NCBI GenBank assembly: GCA_022577435.1
Contig: JAKOON010000005.1
Location: 12,117,224 to 12,181,223, forward strand
Direction: 5' to 3'
DNA length: 64,000 nucleotides
Source of the DNA: Embiotoca jacksoni
Taxonomy: Eukaryota; Chordata; Actinopteri; Embiotocidae
The notes under the pieces are model-generated. The model searched no databases and was not told where the DNA came from. It worked only from the letters and a program-made list of their open reading frames with translations. The translations under genes and the position numbers were made by a program. Shown piece after piece: positions 14,299 to 26,659 of this stretch. Each line of letters starts with the position of its first letter. Position 1 is the first letter of the stretch.

Positions 14299-14441
14299 CT
14301 TCTCTTCTCTTCTCTTCTCTTCTCTTCTCTTCTCTTCTCTTCTCTTCTCTTCTCTTCTCTTCTCTTCTCTTCTCTTCTCTTCTCTTCTCTTCTCTTCTCT
14401 TCTCTTCTCTTCTTCTCTTCTCTTCTCTTCTCTTCTCTTCT
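14299..14441. repeat. (TTCTC)n pentanucleotide satellite
   Basis: About 28 near-perfect TTCTC units, with one phase slip near 14,412, are seen directly. Confidence 0.95.
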
Positions 14442-15314
14442 CAGTCCAAATCTAAGGATTTAGCTAACGCAATATTCAATGAGGAGAAATCCTGTCAATA
14501 CACTGGAGCTCAGAGGCAGTAGATATCCATTAGCGTGCTCAGCAGCAGGCCTGAGGACTCCTAGTTGCCTGAAGCGGGCTCAGGTGCTTACTAGCTGGAA
14601 ATGCTGGGTAAAAGCATTCGACAATATGTGCAGTGAATTACAGCCGACCTCAGATTGTTCTCATAAACAATACAGCAAACATGACTGATGGGAAAAGCTG
14701 CTTGGACTGTATCACAGGTCTGGTGCAGTCCTGCACATTCAGAGGTTCATTTCTTGAATGTTGATTCTGAGATGGATCTCAGCCAAAATACTTCAGGCCA
14801 CAAAGGCATAATGTAACAGTGCCAGCAACTCTGCCGACTCAGATATAACGTGCAGTGAATTATATCTCGAACAAATATGCAGGTACAATGTGTTTCAATA
14901 TATAAAACTATGAGATTTAATGGTAACGTCTCCTTTTCACTTATCATGTTTGTGAGCACAGTTTCAACTTTACATGGACGAAGGGCATTTGGCATAAAAG
15001 TTTTGGAAGGTCAAAAGACACGTTTATGAATTTAAGACATGTATTCATGAAATTATAATTTGAAAATAATAGTTTGAGTGGCCTTCAATGGAGGGCACAA
15101 CTCATGCACTGTCAGCCAGGTGAGGTCAGGTGACCACCTGGTGACCTGAGAGTCAACGGTGGGTTTTTCATGTGTATGGTGCAGCCTTTAGACTCAGTGG
15201 TGCTGAAACCCCCAGCTTTAAATTAGTTCACTAGTGCTATGATAATGCACTTATTAGCTTTCTTACAAAACATTGATGATGATCAATACCACTTCATATT
15301 GGTTCATAAAATAT

Positions 15315-15425
15315 AAAGCCACAGGAGATGGTTAGCTTAGCATTGCATAAATATTGGAAGCAAACAACAAAAACATGGACCAGCATCACTACTTAACATG
15401 TTATATTGTGTGTGTTTAATCTGAG
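15315..15425 (+). repeat. Degraded copy of the common fish interspersed repeat
   Basis: It carries the word GGTTAGCTTAGCAT, followed by a GGACCAGCA block and a TATATTGTGTGTGTTTAATC end. This parallels the copy at 11,630-11,850 but is shorter and more diverged. Confidence 0.45.
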
Positions 15426-15768
15426 TGACGTTCATATTTCTTGCAGATACCTCCTGGAGTCTTGCTGTTAAATTCATCTTCTACCAGTGAGGAAATAAAT
15501 TTAAGCTGTAATCTCCACAAAACTTTTCATTTAGCTCTTCGGTTTTTATACAGAGCTTGTAACGTGTTCACAAGCTTTAGGGATGCTGGTAAACAGGTTG
15601 TGTTGGCTTGTTGTTTCCTTCTACTTCAAATATCAAACCTCAAACATTAATGGAATAAGATCAATGCCAAGACCTCTCATGGCCTGATGAACACTACAGA
15701 GTATAATAATGTCGTTCACAGATAAGGTCAAGCAGACGCCTGGTGCCATTACAAAGAAAGGACGGTGA

Positions 15769-15826
15769 ACACACACACACACACACACGCACACGCACAC
15801 GCACACACACACACACACACACACAT
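15769..15826. repeat. (AC)n microsatellite with AC-to-GC interruptions
   Basis: An AC run with several CGCAC interruptions is seen directly. Confidence 0.9.
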
Positions 15827-17933
15827 ACATTAATCAGTAGCAGGACGTTATGCCGTCCCTCTGTTCCCTCTCTCTCCGTCTGCCTGGAGGAGCCATCAGG
15901 TACGATTAGTTCAAGCAATAACGGCTACTGTTTAATCAGCAGGTCAATAGGCAATGTTACGCTTCATTCCTCCCATCTTGGCCAGTGCTAATATAACACT
16001 TAACAAGAAGAGCAATCCTGACTATTGTCTGCTACACATAGACACAATAAAACACACAAACACACACGCACACACACACTATAAGAGGAACACAATCATA
16101 CACAGCCAATTCAAATAAAATCCAGTGCTTTAATCACGATATATATCTGCTTTTGTTCTGTTCTTTCAGAGAAAAGAAGCAGGTAAAAATAAGATGAAGT
16201 GTTACATAAACACAATGGACTTGTTGTATTATCCCTACAGGCTTGCAACAGAGTGTAAAGTTCATTAAGTCAGGTTAATGCTAATCTTTGGTTGTGTGCA
16301 AGAACAGAATGGGTTTTTGAGACTGCAGGCAAGAGCAACATCTGTTCGCAAAGACTAATCCTAATTTAGAGAGCTGCTGCTTCTATTCAGTCGTTATCAA
16401 AGGCAAGCGGAGCTATGCCTCCTCTAAGCAAGCACCGGGTGTGCACATGGCACGCGCAGACCCCGGTCGGTGGAGAGTGTGGGTGTTCAGGCAGAGCGGT
16501 GGGCAATCTCCCCGTCACTCGCTGAGATCAACAGAACAGGAAGCTGCTCTGACCATTTCACCAGAAATGGGACAGAATTAACGATGCAATTATAGAAAGA
16601 CCAACCCCAAAACAGGAAACGAGAATGACACATTGAGCTCTTTTTTCATATAAATGGCCATTTTTAAACTGTTGTCACATCCTATCACACGTCTGTACTC
16701 AAAAGATAGTTGTGAATGACAATTATAATCAATGGGGCCTTTCTAAATACTGAACGTGATTATGTATAGAGCTGACAACATCTTGTTTTATTTTAAGATG
16801 TTACCAAATATCACTGGAGCTCAAAGAGTTTTGTTAAAATGTAATACAATTTAAAATTATATCAAAGAGATAACCAGCAGATCCTCATATTTTAGCTTCC
16901 GCTTTAACCATAAAATGTCTCATTTAGTGAGGACTAAAAAAAAAATCATAATTACTGCCACAGTATCCAGAATATTTTCTGGCATTTCTGAGAATGGACA
17001 CAGTAAGTAGAGAATACTATTGATTGAAAATGTCACTTTAATCAACTTATAAATATTATTTGTTGGAAAAGGTTAAACCAATAGAACGGCTCTCTAAACT
17101 CCCTGCAGAAAAGATGCTCGGCAGATCCGTCACCTATTAATGCAGGTGTTCTGCGAGCGTATGAATAACAACACATTCAAAATAATGTTTTTGGTGTCCA
17201 CATTTATATTTTGCATTTTATCATTCAAGAACATAATGCAGGATTTATTAAGGGTTTATGATTCATGAGTTGTTAAAACGTGCTGCCGTTCTTGACCCAA
17301 CACTCTCAGTTTTCTGGCCATGTTTAGATATTTAGTTGAAATTGTCACTGGGCTGCATTTCAATCAGACACATGTTTTACAAGGTCTTGAGCTACACAAA
17401 ATTTTCAGATGAGATGAAGACAGAGCACACTACATAACATTACACCACATTCATTTGACATTTGTCAGAAGAGGAATAACTGTGACTCACATTCACATAA
17501 ATGATAGATGGCAGTTTGGGTCATGAGGAGGGTAGTTTAATAGAATTTCCACGAGTAGTGTCTACGACTATTACTGCAGCTACTCTTTCTGAAACTGCAA
17601 CTATTCTTTCTACTTCTTACTAATTACATTAATAACAATAATGAAGATGAGGAAGATGATGATTTAAGAGGATATAAATCCCCCGATGATGCATCAAATG
17701 CTATTAATTGTATATAAAATTACCACTCATATTTTATAAAATTATGTTATATTATGATTTTCAAATACATGTTGTAGACTTTCTGATTTCAGGTAGCTTT
17801 AGGATTTTGATTATGATGGAAGTGTACGATTAGTACATGAGCACAAATACCGATTAGCAGATTCCTGAAATTTGCTGCAGACAGTAATTCATCACAGTGT
17901 ACATCAAGTTTGCAGTATTTGTTTGTGAAATAT

Positions 17934-17962
17934 CTATAACTATAACTATAACTATAACTATA
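17934..17962. repeat. (CTATAA)n short tandem repeat
   Basis: Four to five units of CTATAA are followed by related ATCTATAA words. This is a short and ordinary repeat. Confidence 0.8.
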
Positions 17963-20067
17963 GAAATATCTATAATAATCTATAACTGTGTGGTGCTCAT
18001 GAAGTTGAAATGCAGACTGATTTGAAAAGTCTTCACTGCGTCACCTTGTAACAATAAAGTGGCTTTGACAAAAATAAATACCGGGATCATGCGCAATGAG
18101 ATTAATTACACAACTTTCACAAATTTCTAATATGTGCGTATTAATAGTAAACACTGCCTTTTTTTAAAATGTAGCAAAAAATACTGAAAAATCCGAAGCA
18201 CATTAACAAGAATTTGCAAAATTGTTAGTTTTAACAAAATGTATCATACTTTGAGTGACACACACAGAGACAGAATACCAAAACTAAATAGGTTTGTTTT
18301 TCTAATGGCTTATTGTACACAAAGAGTTCAGCGATTATTGTTTAATCCCATATCAGCATTTCACTCAATCTGTAAAAACATATTCAATATAACAACATCA
18401 GAGCTTGTTCAAAGAGTTACATAACTAGTTTAGTCTTTGTGCAACAGTGAGACAAGAAGCTTCTTCCAAAATCTACTTAAATCTGGAGATGAAAGTATAA
18501 AAACAACAATAACAGAGGAAACATTAAAGGAGTCCTGAGTCTCAGTGAAATCCCTTATCTTCTCTTAGGGGGGCAATTAGGCTAATAGGAGGATGACTAA
18601 GGAATATGATTAGCCGAAGAGACCAAGAGATAAAAAGCTGCATGTGATAAGCTCCTGACCCCTGCTGAGGTTACAGCAGCACTTTGACTTCAGTGGCATC
18701 ACTCCTCTGAGCATTTCGAAGGGACTCTGGTCTGGCTCTTGTAAAGATCAGAATTTACGATGCAGTAAAAAGATACAGGAACACCTTATTATGCCACATT
18801 AATATCTACTAAATATAAAAACATCTTGTACACTTTATTTGCATAATATAGAGTCATTTAAACTTGGAGGTAATTTATGTTCTGAAATTCAGGCTGCGGT
18901 TGTGTGAGTGACTATAAATCTCCTTTGATTGTTATAATCTACCTCCATCTCCAGCAGGATGCTCTGAGATTTTCAGCGTCAGTGTTTTGTTCTTGTTTCC
19001 GTCCCAGAAATGGTTTAGCTTGGCTTTAAAGAGGTGATAATAGTCAAGCCTCTCACTGGAGCCAAGCCAGTGTGATCCACACTGCGATACCTTTTGAATT
19101 TGTGTAAGACGCTATCAGAGTGCCATTGAGCCTATTGACTCCTAATTAACCATCTTTGCTATCAAACAAGATGGTAATCCAGCTGTAATTAGGGATACCA
19201 TGTCACACACGTTGCAGCCCCGTCAGCAATTTGCTTACAGTGAGGAAAAAGAAATGAAAGGAGCGCTGCCTTCGAGTAAACAAATGAACAAGGCCGCAGG
19301 AGGAGAAAGGAGGAGAGCGAGAGGTGGTCACTGCAAGATACTGTAGCATACAGGCACACAGAGTAATGAGGACACTGAATAGGTGGATAGGCGAGACACA
19401 AACACATGCTGAGAGCAGAGATATGGATAAAAAAATGTTTAATAGCCATGGCGATGAGAGGTGTACAGAGGCCTGGCTGCAGCACAGGAAATAAAAACAG
19501 GAGAGGACCATGTTTCATGCTTTACATTTTATTAATTAGTTACACAGCAGTGAAGAAAGGAGTGGGGTTGGGGAGGAAGGGTGATGGTTTACCACATGGT
19601 TAGCTTGATGAGGACATTTTCAGTGACAACAGCAGTGCGGTGGAGGCCATATAGTAGCACATGAAGTTGGAGGCAAAGAAACAATGATAAGGCTATGACA
19701 TCATCCGACGCATTCAACTTTACAAACTAATGGAGAGGAAGGACAAAGCTAAAGCCACTTGTCTTCACACGCGCGCGCACAGGCACGCACGCACACAAAC
19801 TCCCAGCATGCGGAGTGGTTGCTTTACCTCCCGTGTATCGACCACAGCAGGTTTGTGATGATTGCAACATGGTGCAGACTGGCTGCAGTGGCTGACAGGA
19901 ATATTATGTCATTTTTGAGAATGAGCTCGGGCGCATTTTGGCTCCGTGACCCGCTCACCATTTGAGGAGACGTGGGAGGCGACGGCTCGGCTCATCGCAG
20001 ACCCCCCTTTTCTCCCAAACTGCATCACATCATCATCACCATCATCCGCACCAAGATTGATACTCAC

Positions 20068-20165
20068 CACATACGCTTCCTGGGTGGAAGACAATTTTCT
20101 TTGTTGGAGGCAGTCACCCCCAGAGCCAGCTGCATAACAGTAATGTATTTCTGGTAATTCACCAT
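20068..20165 (-). CDS. tjp1: Alternative first coding exon of probable tjp1 (short N-terminus)
   Basis: This is a 98-nt open segment from an ATG in a textbook Kozak context (ACCATGG) to a strong GTGAGT donor. It encodes 32 codons plus two bases, starting MVNYQKYITVMQLALG and ending CLPPRKRM. The two spare bases (TG) join the first base of the exon at 12,609 to make Trp, giving ...RMW-IHPSPT in frame. I see no acceptor just upstream, and the region at 20,166-20,720 looks like a promoter or 5' UTR, so this is read as a first exon with its own promoter. It resembles the short N-terminal peptide of long ZO-1 isoforms as I remember them, but I could not verify that. It lies between the CARD exons and the shared exon, as expected for an internal alternative promoter. 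Confidence 0.6.
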
Positions 20166-20720
20166 GGTACTGTCCACCGCTACTAAAAATCCAACCCAAA
20201 GAAAAGCACAGGTGATCATATATTTCTTTATTCCCTGGCATCCGCCTCCGCTGCGTCTTCCATGGTCAGCATTACAACGCCATTTCCAGTGCTGAAGGAC
20301 TGACAGTGAAAACACTCCCCAAGGAGCTGAGCGAAAGGTGCCGTACCGCTGCGACCCATGTCTGCAATGACACTCTGACCGTGTTTTAGCGCTCGCAAAC
20401 AGACCGCCGATCCATTCGATTTGTAATTTCTCAATGCTTTTTTTTTTTTTTTTTTTTTTTAATTAATACGGTCAGGATTTTCACATTATCTCCTTCCTCC
20501 TGCCTCCTCCCTCCTATCCGGGGTTGGAAACACTCTTAAAAACACTGCAGCGTCCAGGCGTCCGTGTGTGTGAGGTAGGGGAGAGAGTGTGTGTACAGTG
20601 TAGTCAGAGGGGAGCGACTGGGAGGGAGGGGAGGAGGGAGAGGCAGGCAGGAAGGGGATGATGAGGAGGAGGAGGAGGAGGGGGGAGGAGGAGGAGGAAA
20701 AGGGGGGGTCAGGGAACCGA
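20166..20720 (-). promoter_or_regulatory. Probable alternative promoter and 5' UTR of tjp1
   Basis: Directly upstream (minus strand) of the first exon at 20,165 lie a stretch with more G and C than its surroundings, a 23-bp T tract (20,438-20,460), and a strongly purine-rich (plus strand) segment at 20,590-20,710. I found no convincing TATA box. The promoter role is inferred from position. Confidence 0.4.
20590..20710. repeat. Purine-rich GGA/GAG low-complexity tract
   Basis: Over about 120 bp the plus strand is almost entirely G and A, with repeated GGAGGA words and G-runs. The glutamate/glycine-rich frame on the plus strand and its reverse are low-complexity artefacts. Confidence 0.85.
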
Positions 20721-21039
20721 CTCATTTAGAGATGCTCAGTTGTAGCATTTGTGTAGGAAGTCAAAAGTTTGCATATATTTACTTGTTAAAGGTTTTCTTT
20801 TTTTTAGAAAGTCCACAATCTTTGTGTTACGCAATACTTCCGGGAAGGAGCAGTGATTTACAGGGGCGTAATTAAAACTTCAGTGCCCCCTGAGGCCCCC
20901 CCCCCACGCCCCAATCTCCCCGAGTAAATTAATAATGGTTGGGGGTCCTGGTATGTTGGATCACTGGCTGCATTTTCACCAGTTTAAATGAATTTTGGTA
21001 ACCCCAAAAATGAAAAACAGCCCTGACATATTGCTGGGC

Positions 21040-21545
21040 TTGACCATAGACTGTATATAAAAGTGGACGTCGCATCCAGGTCTGAAAAATTAGGCCAATG
21101 CAAAAGTGCCCGGAAAAAAAAGCTGCAATACCATCAAGTGCGGCAGGGGTTGGCTCCAAAAATCCTCCAGCGTCATAGACTACCATTCAACTTTTCCATG
21201 AAATGCTAAGTCAATCAATTTTTTCCACTGGTCATTTTGGTGTTCATAGTTAAAGTCCTTATTAGTTTTCTGGCAGTTCATCTGAATATAATCCAGTCAT
21301 TAATTAGAAAATAAGCCTCAGTTTGTTTGACAGGCCTGTCGTGCAGTCAGGTTTCCGCTATCAGTGGGCGGAACGTGGTGTCCTCGGGTTTCCAATCAAA
21401 TCGAATCAGATCCACTGCTCGCCCCTTCAGCTCGGCCACATAAGGTCACTTCTGGCTCCAAACTGGCAAGATTGTGATGACCAATATCCAAACTCGAACT
21501 TCAAAATGGCTGTTCATAAACCAATGTTGGTTGTCACTTGGGCTT
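21040..21545. repeat. Interspersed repeat of fish type
   Basis: It starts with ACCATAGACTGTATATAAAA and ends near the words AAAATGGCTGTTCATAAACC and GTTGTCACTTGGG. I recognise these as the two ends of a short non-coding repeat widespread in teleosts. I could not define a target-site duplication. Confidence 0.55.
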
Positions 21546-23939
21546 GACTGAAGGTCAATAGCAAAATGCAACAAAAGCAAATGCAACAAACTGCAGTAGC
21601 ACAAGGTGAAAAAATTATGGCATGAAAACTGTGACATTTAATCAAACTTCCACTCCATCAAAGAGACAGGAAGCTGCAGCAGATGAAAACACGAGGCCAC
21701 GTAAATGGTGAAATTACTGCATTTAATCAATGCCGTTACCTTAAAGGACAAATCGCTTTTTACTTTGCTTCTCATGCTTCTCATGCACCCACACACACAC
21801 GCCCGCACACACACCAATGGCAAAATCATCGGTTCAGTGTCTCTGACATGTGGACTGGAGGAGCTGTGGATCGCCAACCCTGCAGTTATTGGACCTGCTC
21901 TCCCTCCTGAGCCTCAGCCACCCGGTGGGGAAACGGGACAATGAGGGCACTCATACAGAGATGACACATTTCTATCACATCTGAGGTCTGACTGGCACAT
22001 CATCCTGTGCACCCTCTCCTTCTGCAACGGTTGAATTAGTGCCACTAACTGTTGAACCAACTCCCAATATTGAAATGTACATTCATTTACATTTTCTTCC
22101 ACTTATGTCGTGAAAACTTGGTTAAAGTTTGAGCTAAATTTGGATGGGAACGAGTCGGTTGTCACACTGTCATCAAGGGACACTTGAGAGGAGCAGAGCC
22201 ATGGTTAATGTAACACCTGTGCTTTTTAGCTAAGGGAAAGGCCTATTAGCAGTTCAGTCAGACAACTCACATTTTAAATGTTTATTACAGCAGCAGAACA
22301 GTTTGAGTTTGGCGTTGAGACTCTGGCCTCATCACTCCCCACAAATGTGATTACATAGAGATACATGGTTGATTGATGAGAAAATATCTTAAACCCCCTG
22401 GAGCCTGCAGGTGGATGCTGGGGTCGCAGTGGGGCTAAAAGTACAGGCAGCAGTACTGTCGTCAACTGGCAGAAGGATTGAGATGGAAAATTTTTGAAGC
22501 TTAAAAAAATGGCCAAATTAGGAGGGTTTTTGTATGTTGGATGATTATAAAGTGTGAGACATGCCACATGATGCAGAGTGGAGCAGCTCGAGTTGACTGC
22601 CTGAACTAGCTCGCAAGCTTGTGTTTGCTCTAATGCTTAAAAATAAACTGAGGTTTGACAGAAAATGTTAGAACAAGGTCTGTTTACTGACCTTTTTCAG
22701 GAGCTTTCAGACACATCTTGTGGCCTCCATCGAGTAAATCAAAAAATACTGCGCTGTTGGAGGAAACCACATCTGCAGATTAAGGCTGTAAAATGCAACG
22801 TTATTTTTGACTGTCATTTTTCAAGAGCTTTCGGTTTCATGTCACAGCCTTCATAAGGTTATTTTGATTAACCAGACCAATGTCAATAAAGAACCTTTAA
22901 ACACAGTGTACATATAGTCTAGCTAAACCCAGTACGGTGTGCATGGAGAGTGAAAGTACTCTGAATGTAAACACTAAGTGGGAAGATTTTTATGGGCCCT
23001 GGGGATTACTTTTAATGTACAAAGTCTAATTTCCCTGAAAATGAGCAAGAAAACAAAATGTTAAGGACTATGTTACTGTTAAATCTGAGCGATAAAAGAA
23101 TCAAATCAGTCTAAACACCTAAACTCAGAGACAGTTAACCTTCTGTGACATCTTGGATTTGGGCTGTTGACCATTGATATAAGACACAAATTAGTAGCTG
23201 GTAACAGCTTACAGATGGTGGATGATTAAACTTGGCAGACTGTCACAAGGCTGACACATACAGTGTGGACAGACAAACGTTCACACTGAGAATCACACCT
23301 TATGGCAATTTTGAATCTCCAGTGCATCTTCCAGTCTTTGGGCTGCGGACGGAAACTGAGCAACTCAAGCAGGCAAACTCTTCACAGAAAAGGCAGCACT
23401 TTCAAAAACACACTGTTTGGTTCAAGTTTGGCAAAACTGTCACTTTACAAAACGAGCTTGGAAATGAGCAGTCTGATAAGTATTATCTCATACGTAGCAT
23501 AAAATACAACAGAGACAGTAAGAATCTGTGCCAGCTGCCCATCAATCCAACTGTGTGTGGAGGAGAATTAATCAGCAGTTCTGTGTCTGCCTGTCTGTTC
23601 ATCTCCACCTTAACTCCTCCCCATATACCTGAAGACAGCTCAACACAGACCTATTAAACTGAACTAATCTTATTGGACTTTTTCGCTGGAGACAAAGCTC
23701 GTTTTTATTTTATTGAACTTCATTGTAAGGGAATTATTACATTAAGACTAGGCTTGGAGTTTTACTGTATTTCCATCACTGGGCTATGAAACTGTTTAAC
23801 TCCTACCTCTTACAATCATATTATTTAGCCGTTGAAGGAGATCATGTGTCCTTTGTTACATAGAGACTTTGGGATGTTTTGGGATTCATGTTGGTCAGCT
23901 GGAGCCTCTCTGTGTGCCATTTGAATGGTCAAAGCCGTG

Positions 23940-24065
23940 TGCGAGGTGGATTGGTGACTCCAAATTGTCCGTAGATGTGAATGTGAGCGTGAATACATGT
24001 CAGTCTTTCTGTGCTGGCCCTGTGATGGACTGACGACCGGTCCAGAGTATCCCCATACCACAAGC
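23940..24065 (+). repeat. Fragment of a widespread fish repeat
   Basis: It contains GGTGACTCCAAATTG, TGTGAATGTGAGCGTGAAT and CCCTGTGATGGACTGACGAC, a series of blocks found in a very common teleost repeat. Only this core is recognisable. Confidence 0.6.
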
Positions 24066-25763
24066 CCCCTGTGACCCTGTTCAACATATAGTGTGTATAG
24101 ATAAGGGATGAGTAGGTGTTTTATTGGTATCTATATCTACAGGAACAAAATAGTGTTTGTTTATCTTGAGCTTTGAATACAGTCCATAGCATTTATTACT
24201 TCAGTCTAAGTAAATTCATGGAGGTGTTGTACACAGCAACTCTGTCTCAGTGGACTGTGCCCACACTACTTGTCATTAACAACAAACAGAAGCTGGCGTG
24301 GGTTGTTTTTCAGTCAATAGACTGACACACTGGTGCCGTTTTAAGCTTCAGAGGAGTTCGATTAGTCTAGACTTTGAAGTGTCAGAGGAGAGAGACGCTT
24401 TCTCACCTGAGCTTTAGATGTGCACTTGTCACCCTCACTAGACCAGTTGGACTTAAAGGAGTCAAACAATGAAAGAGCTCTGAGAGGCCCGGTAAATAGA
24501 AACGAGGGTTCTAGATTTATCTACAAACAATACAGTGGAGAAAATAGATGATGTAAGCATGATGTGATAAAGGGATTATCTGGTTTGTTAATTAGGAAAA
24601 ATCTGAATTAGGCAGATACTGACAATCAACTTGAGCAAGTGTTGTGTCCCCCAAAAGATTTCCACCACACAGCTAAACAGACAGAGCATGACACTGACAG
24701 TGCCAGTGTTGGGCGAGCCTATGTGGCTGACGCTGCTAAAAATGTTTGCACCCATTATGCTGTGGGGTCTATGGATACAAGTATCCTACAGAACTGACAG
24801 TGTGAAAGTCTCTTTGGTGAGTGCAGGGTAAACACATTAAACTGCATGTGTAAATACATAGGGTGTGGATGTTTAATACAACAAAATTATTTGGGACGAG
24901 TTAAAAACGATGCTAAATATCCCTGTTAGTTGTGTAAAAATCTACGTTTGTGTGAGTTTAAGTATTTTAGAAATGATAATCCCTTATAACAAAGCTGGAA
25001 TAACACACTGAGAATGAACATCAGGCCTATTCAGAAATATAAAACAGGATTTTTTTTTTTTTTTTTTGTGGTTGCCAGTGAGTTACTTCTGGGTGACTGG
25101 AGGCACAAAAGCCTTGAGGACATAAAGGAACCTAAATTCATCCAGTGCTTATATGTCCAAAAATGCATTCATCCAGTACCTGCTGGTTAGAGTGCCTCTA
25201 ATGTTATCTGTGTGCAGAAATTTAAAAAAAAAAATCTTCAATTTGAAAAAATGTAATAAAACAAAATGAAACAAAACAATAAAATACGTGCGTAGGCATT
25301 AAATACACTTGTGTATATCAGAATTTGAGGTCATAGCTTTTATTCTGAAAGTACGTGCACTAAATTGTGTGTGATTACAAAAACAGCAGAAATGTGTTTA
25401 GGCAGGATAACAGTACCTCACTGTAGACTGAGTAGGATAATTCAGTTTTCCCATAAAAAACCCCATCTCTATTGAATTCTGGCTGCGTGCTGGCGGTAAT
25501 GTCGCTGCTTCCTATAATGTCACTGCTTCCCTTTAGTAGCATTTTGAATCCTGTGAACAGTCAACTAATACACGGATAATGGAATCATGAGAGCGGAGCT
25601 GCGCTCCAACAAACCTACCAGCAAAGCACTATGTCACCTCCCATTGACAAGGACGCCATTCAGATAACTCTCCTGATTAGTCATACACTACATATCATCA
25701 TTATCAGACATGTAAGACACAGCAGCCATTAGTGGAAGGGGAAACTTCTAAGGACACACAGAC

Positions 25764-25765
<2 letters not shown>

Positions 25766-25860
<95 letters not shown>
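25766..25860. repeat. (AC)n microsatellite
   Basis: An uninterrupted run of about 95 bp, the longest AC tract in the window. Confidence 0.95.
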
Positions 25861-25861
<1 letters not shown>

Positions 25862-26612
25862 TACCACAGCTTCTTTCTCCCTCTCTCTTTCATATGCACA
25901 CACACATTACAAGGAGTGTGTGTGGAAACCAGTGGTAGTGTGTCAGTGGGGAAGCACTGACACAGCAGTGGGTCAGTGGCTGTGCTGCAGTCTGAAGCCC
26001 ACTGCATATCCATGCACACTCCACTGCAGCACTTTGATTTCACATTGGCATCCCCCTACTGCATCTCCACAGTAATGGCTCAGAGCAGCCTGCCCCATCA
26101 TTACCCTTCGCACATGAGAACCCACTGCTGACATCTTTTATTGTACACTGCACACTCTCACACTCACACCGACAGCAGCTCGTTCACAGAGACACACACA
26201 GGCACCCGTGTGCGCTAATTACACACTAAAGTACTTTTTTTTTAAGCAGGTAAATAGGACAGATGGGGCTGCCCTTCTTTCTCGTGTCCTTAGACTTGCT
26301 TGTCCACTTTATTCTGAAAAGCAAAATCAAAGCTGGTTTGTAGGACTCGGAGGCTGCTCCCAGAGGATACAAACCTGGACGAAAACCCCAAGAACCACTA
26401 CCGCTGTAACACTGTGATTTATTACTTTTGCACCAAACAAAGAGGAGTTCACAGAGAAAGTCCTCTTCACATGAATGCACTGCACCAAGAAGACCAAGAG
26501 TAATGAAACACGCACACACAGTCACACCTCAGTGCTGTCGCAGTGCTTCCTTTCTATGTGCTGTGAGGTGAGTCATCAGCACAGAGAAGCATAACCTCAC
26601 AGCTCCAGCTAA

Positions 26613-26659
26613 TCTCTCCTCTCCTCTCCTCTCCTCTCCTCTCCTCTCCTCTCCTCTCC
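26613..26659. repeat. (CTCCT)n pentanucleotide repeat
   Basis: About nine units are seen directly. Confidence 0.9.

Larger units (their letters stand above)
12610..20067. other. Non-coding stretch, intron of the probable tjp1 gene
   Basis: No supported exon was found. The region contains a (TTCTC)n satellite, an (AC)n tract, a LINE-like 3' tail and fragments of interspersed repeats, listed separately. The rest is unremarkable unique-looking DNA. Confidence 0.5.

Noticed and set aside
14299..14441. Regular repeat array considered as CRISPR-like
   Set aside because: The units are 5 bp with no spacers. It is a simple satellite in a eukaryotic genome.
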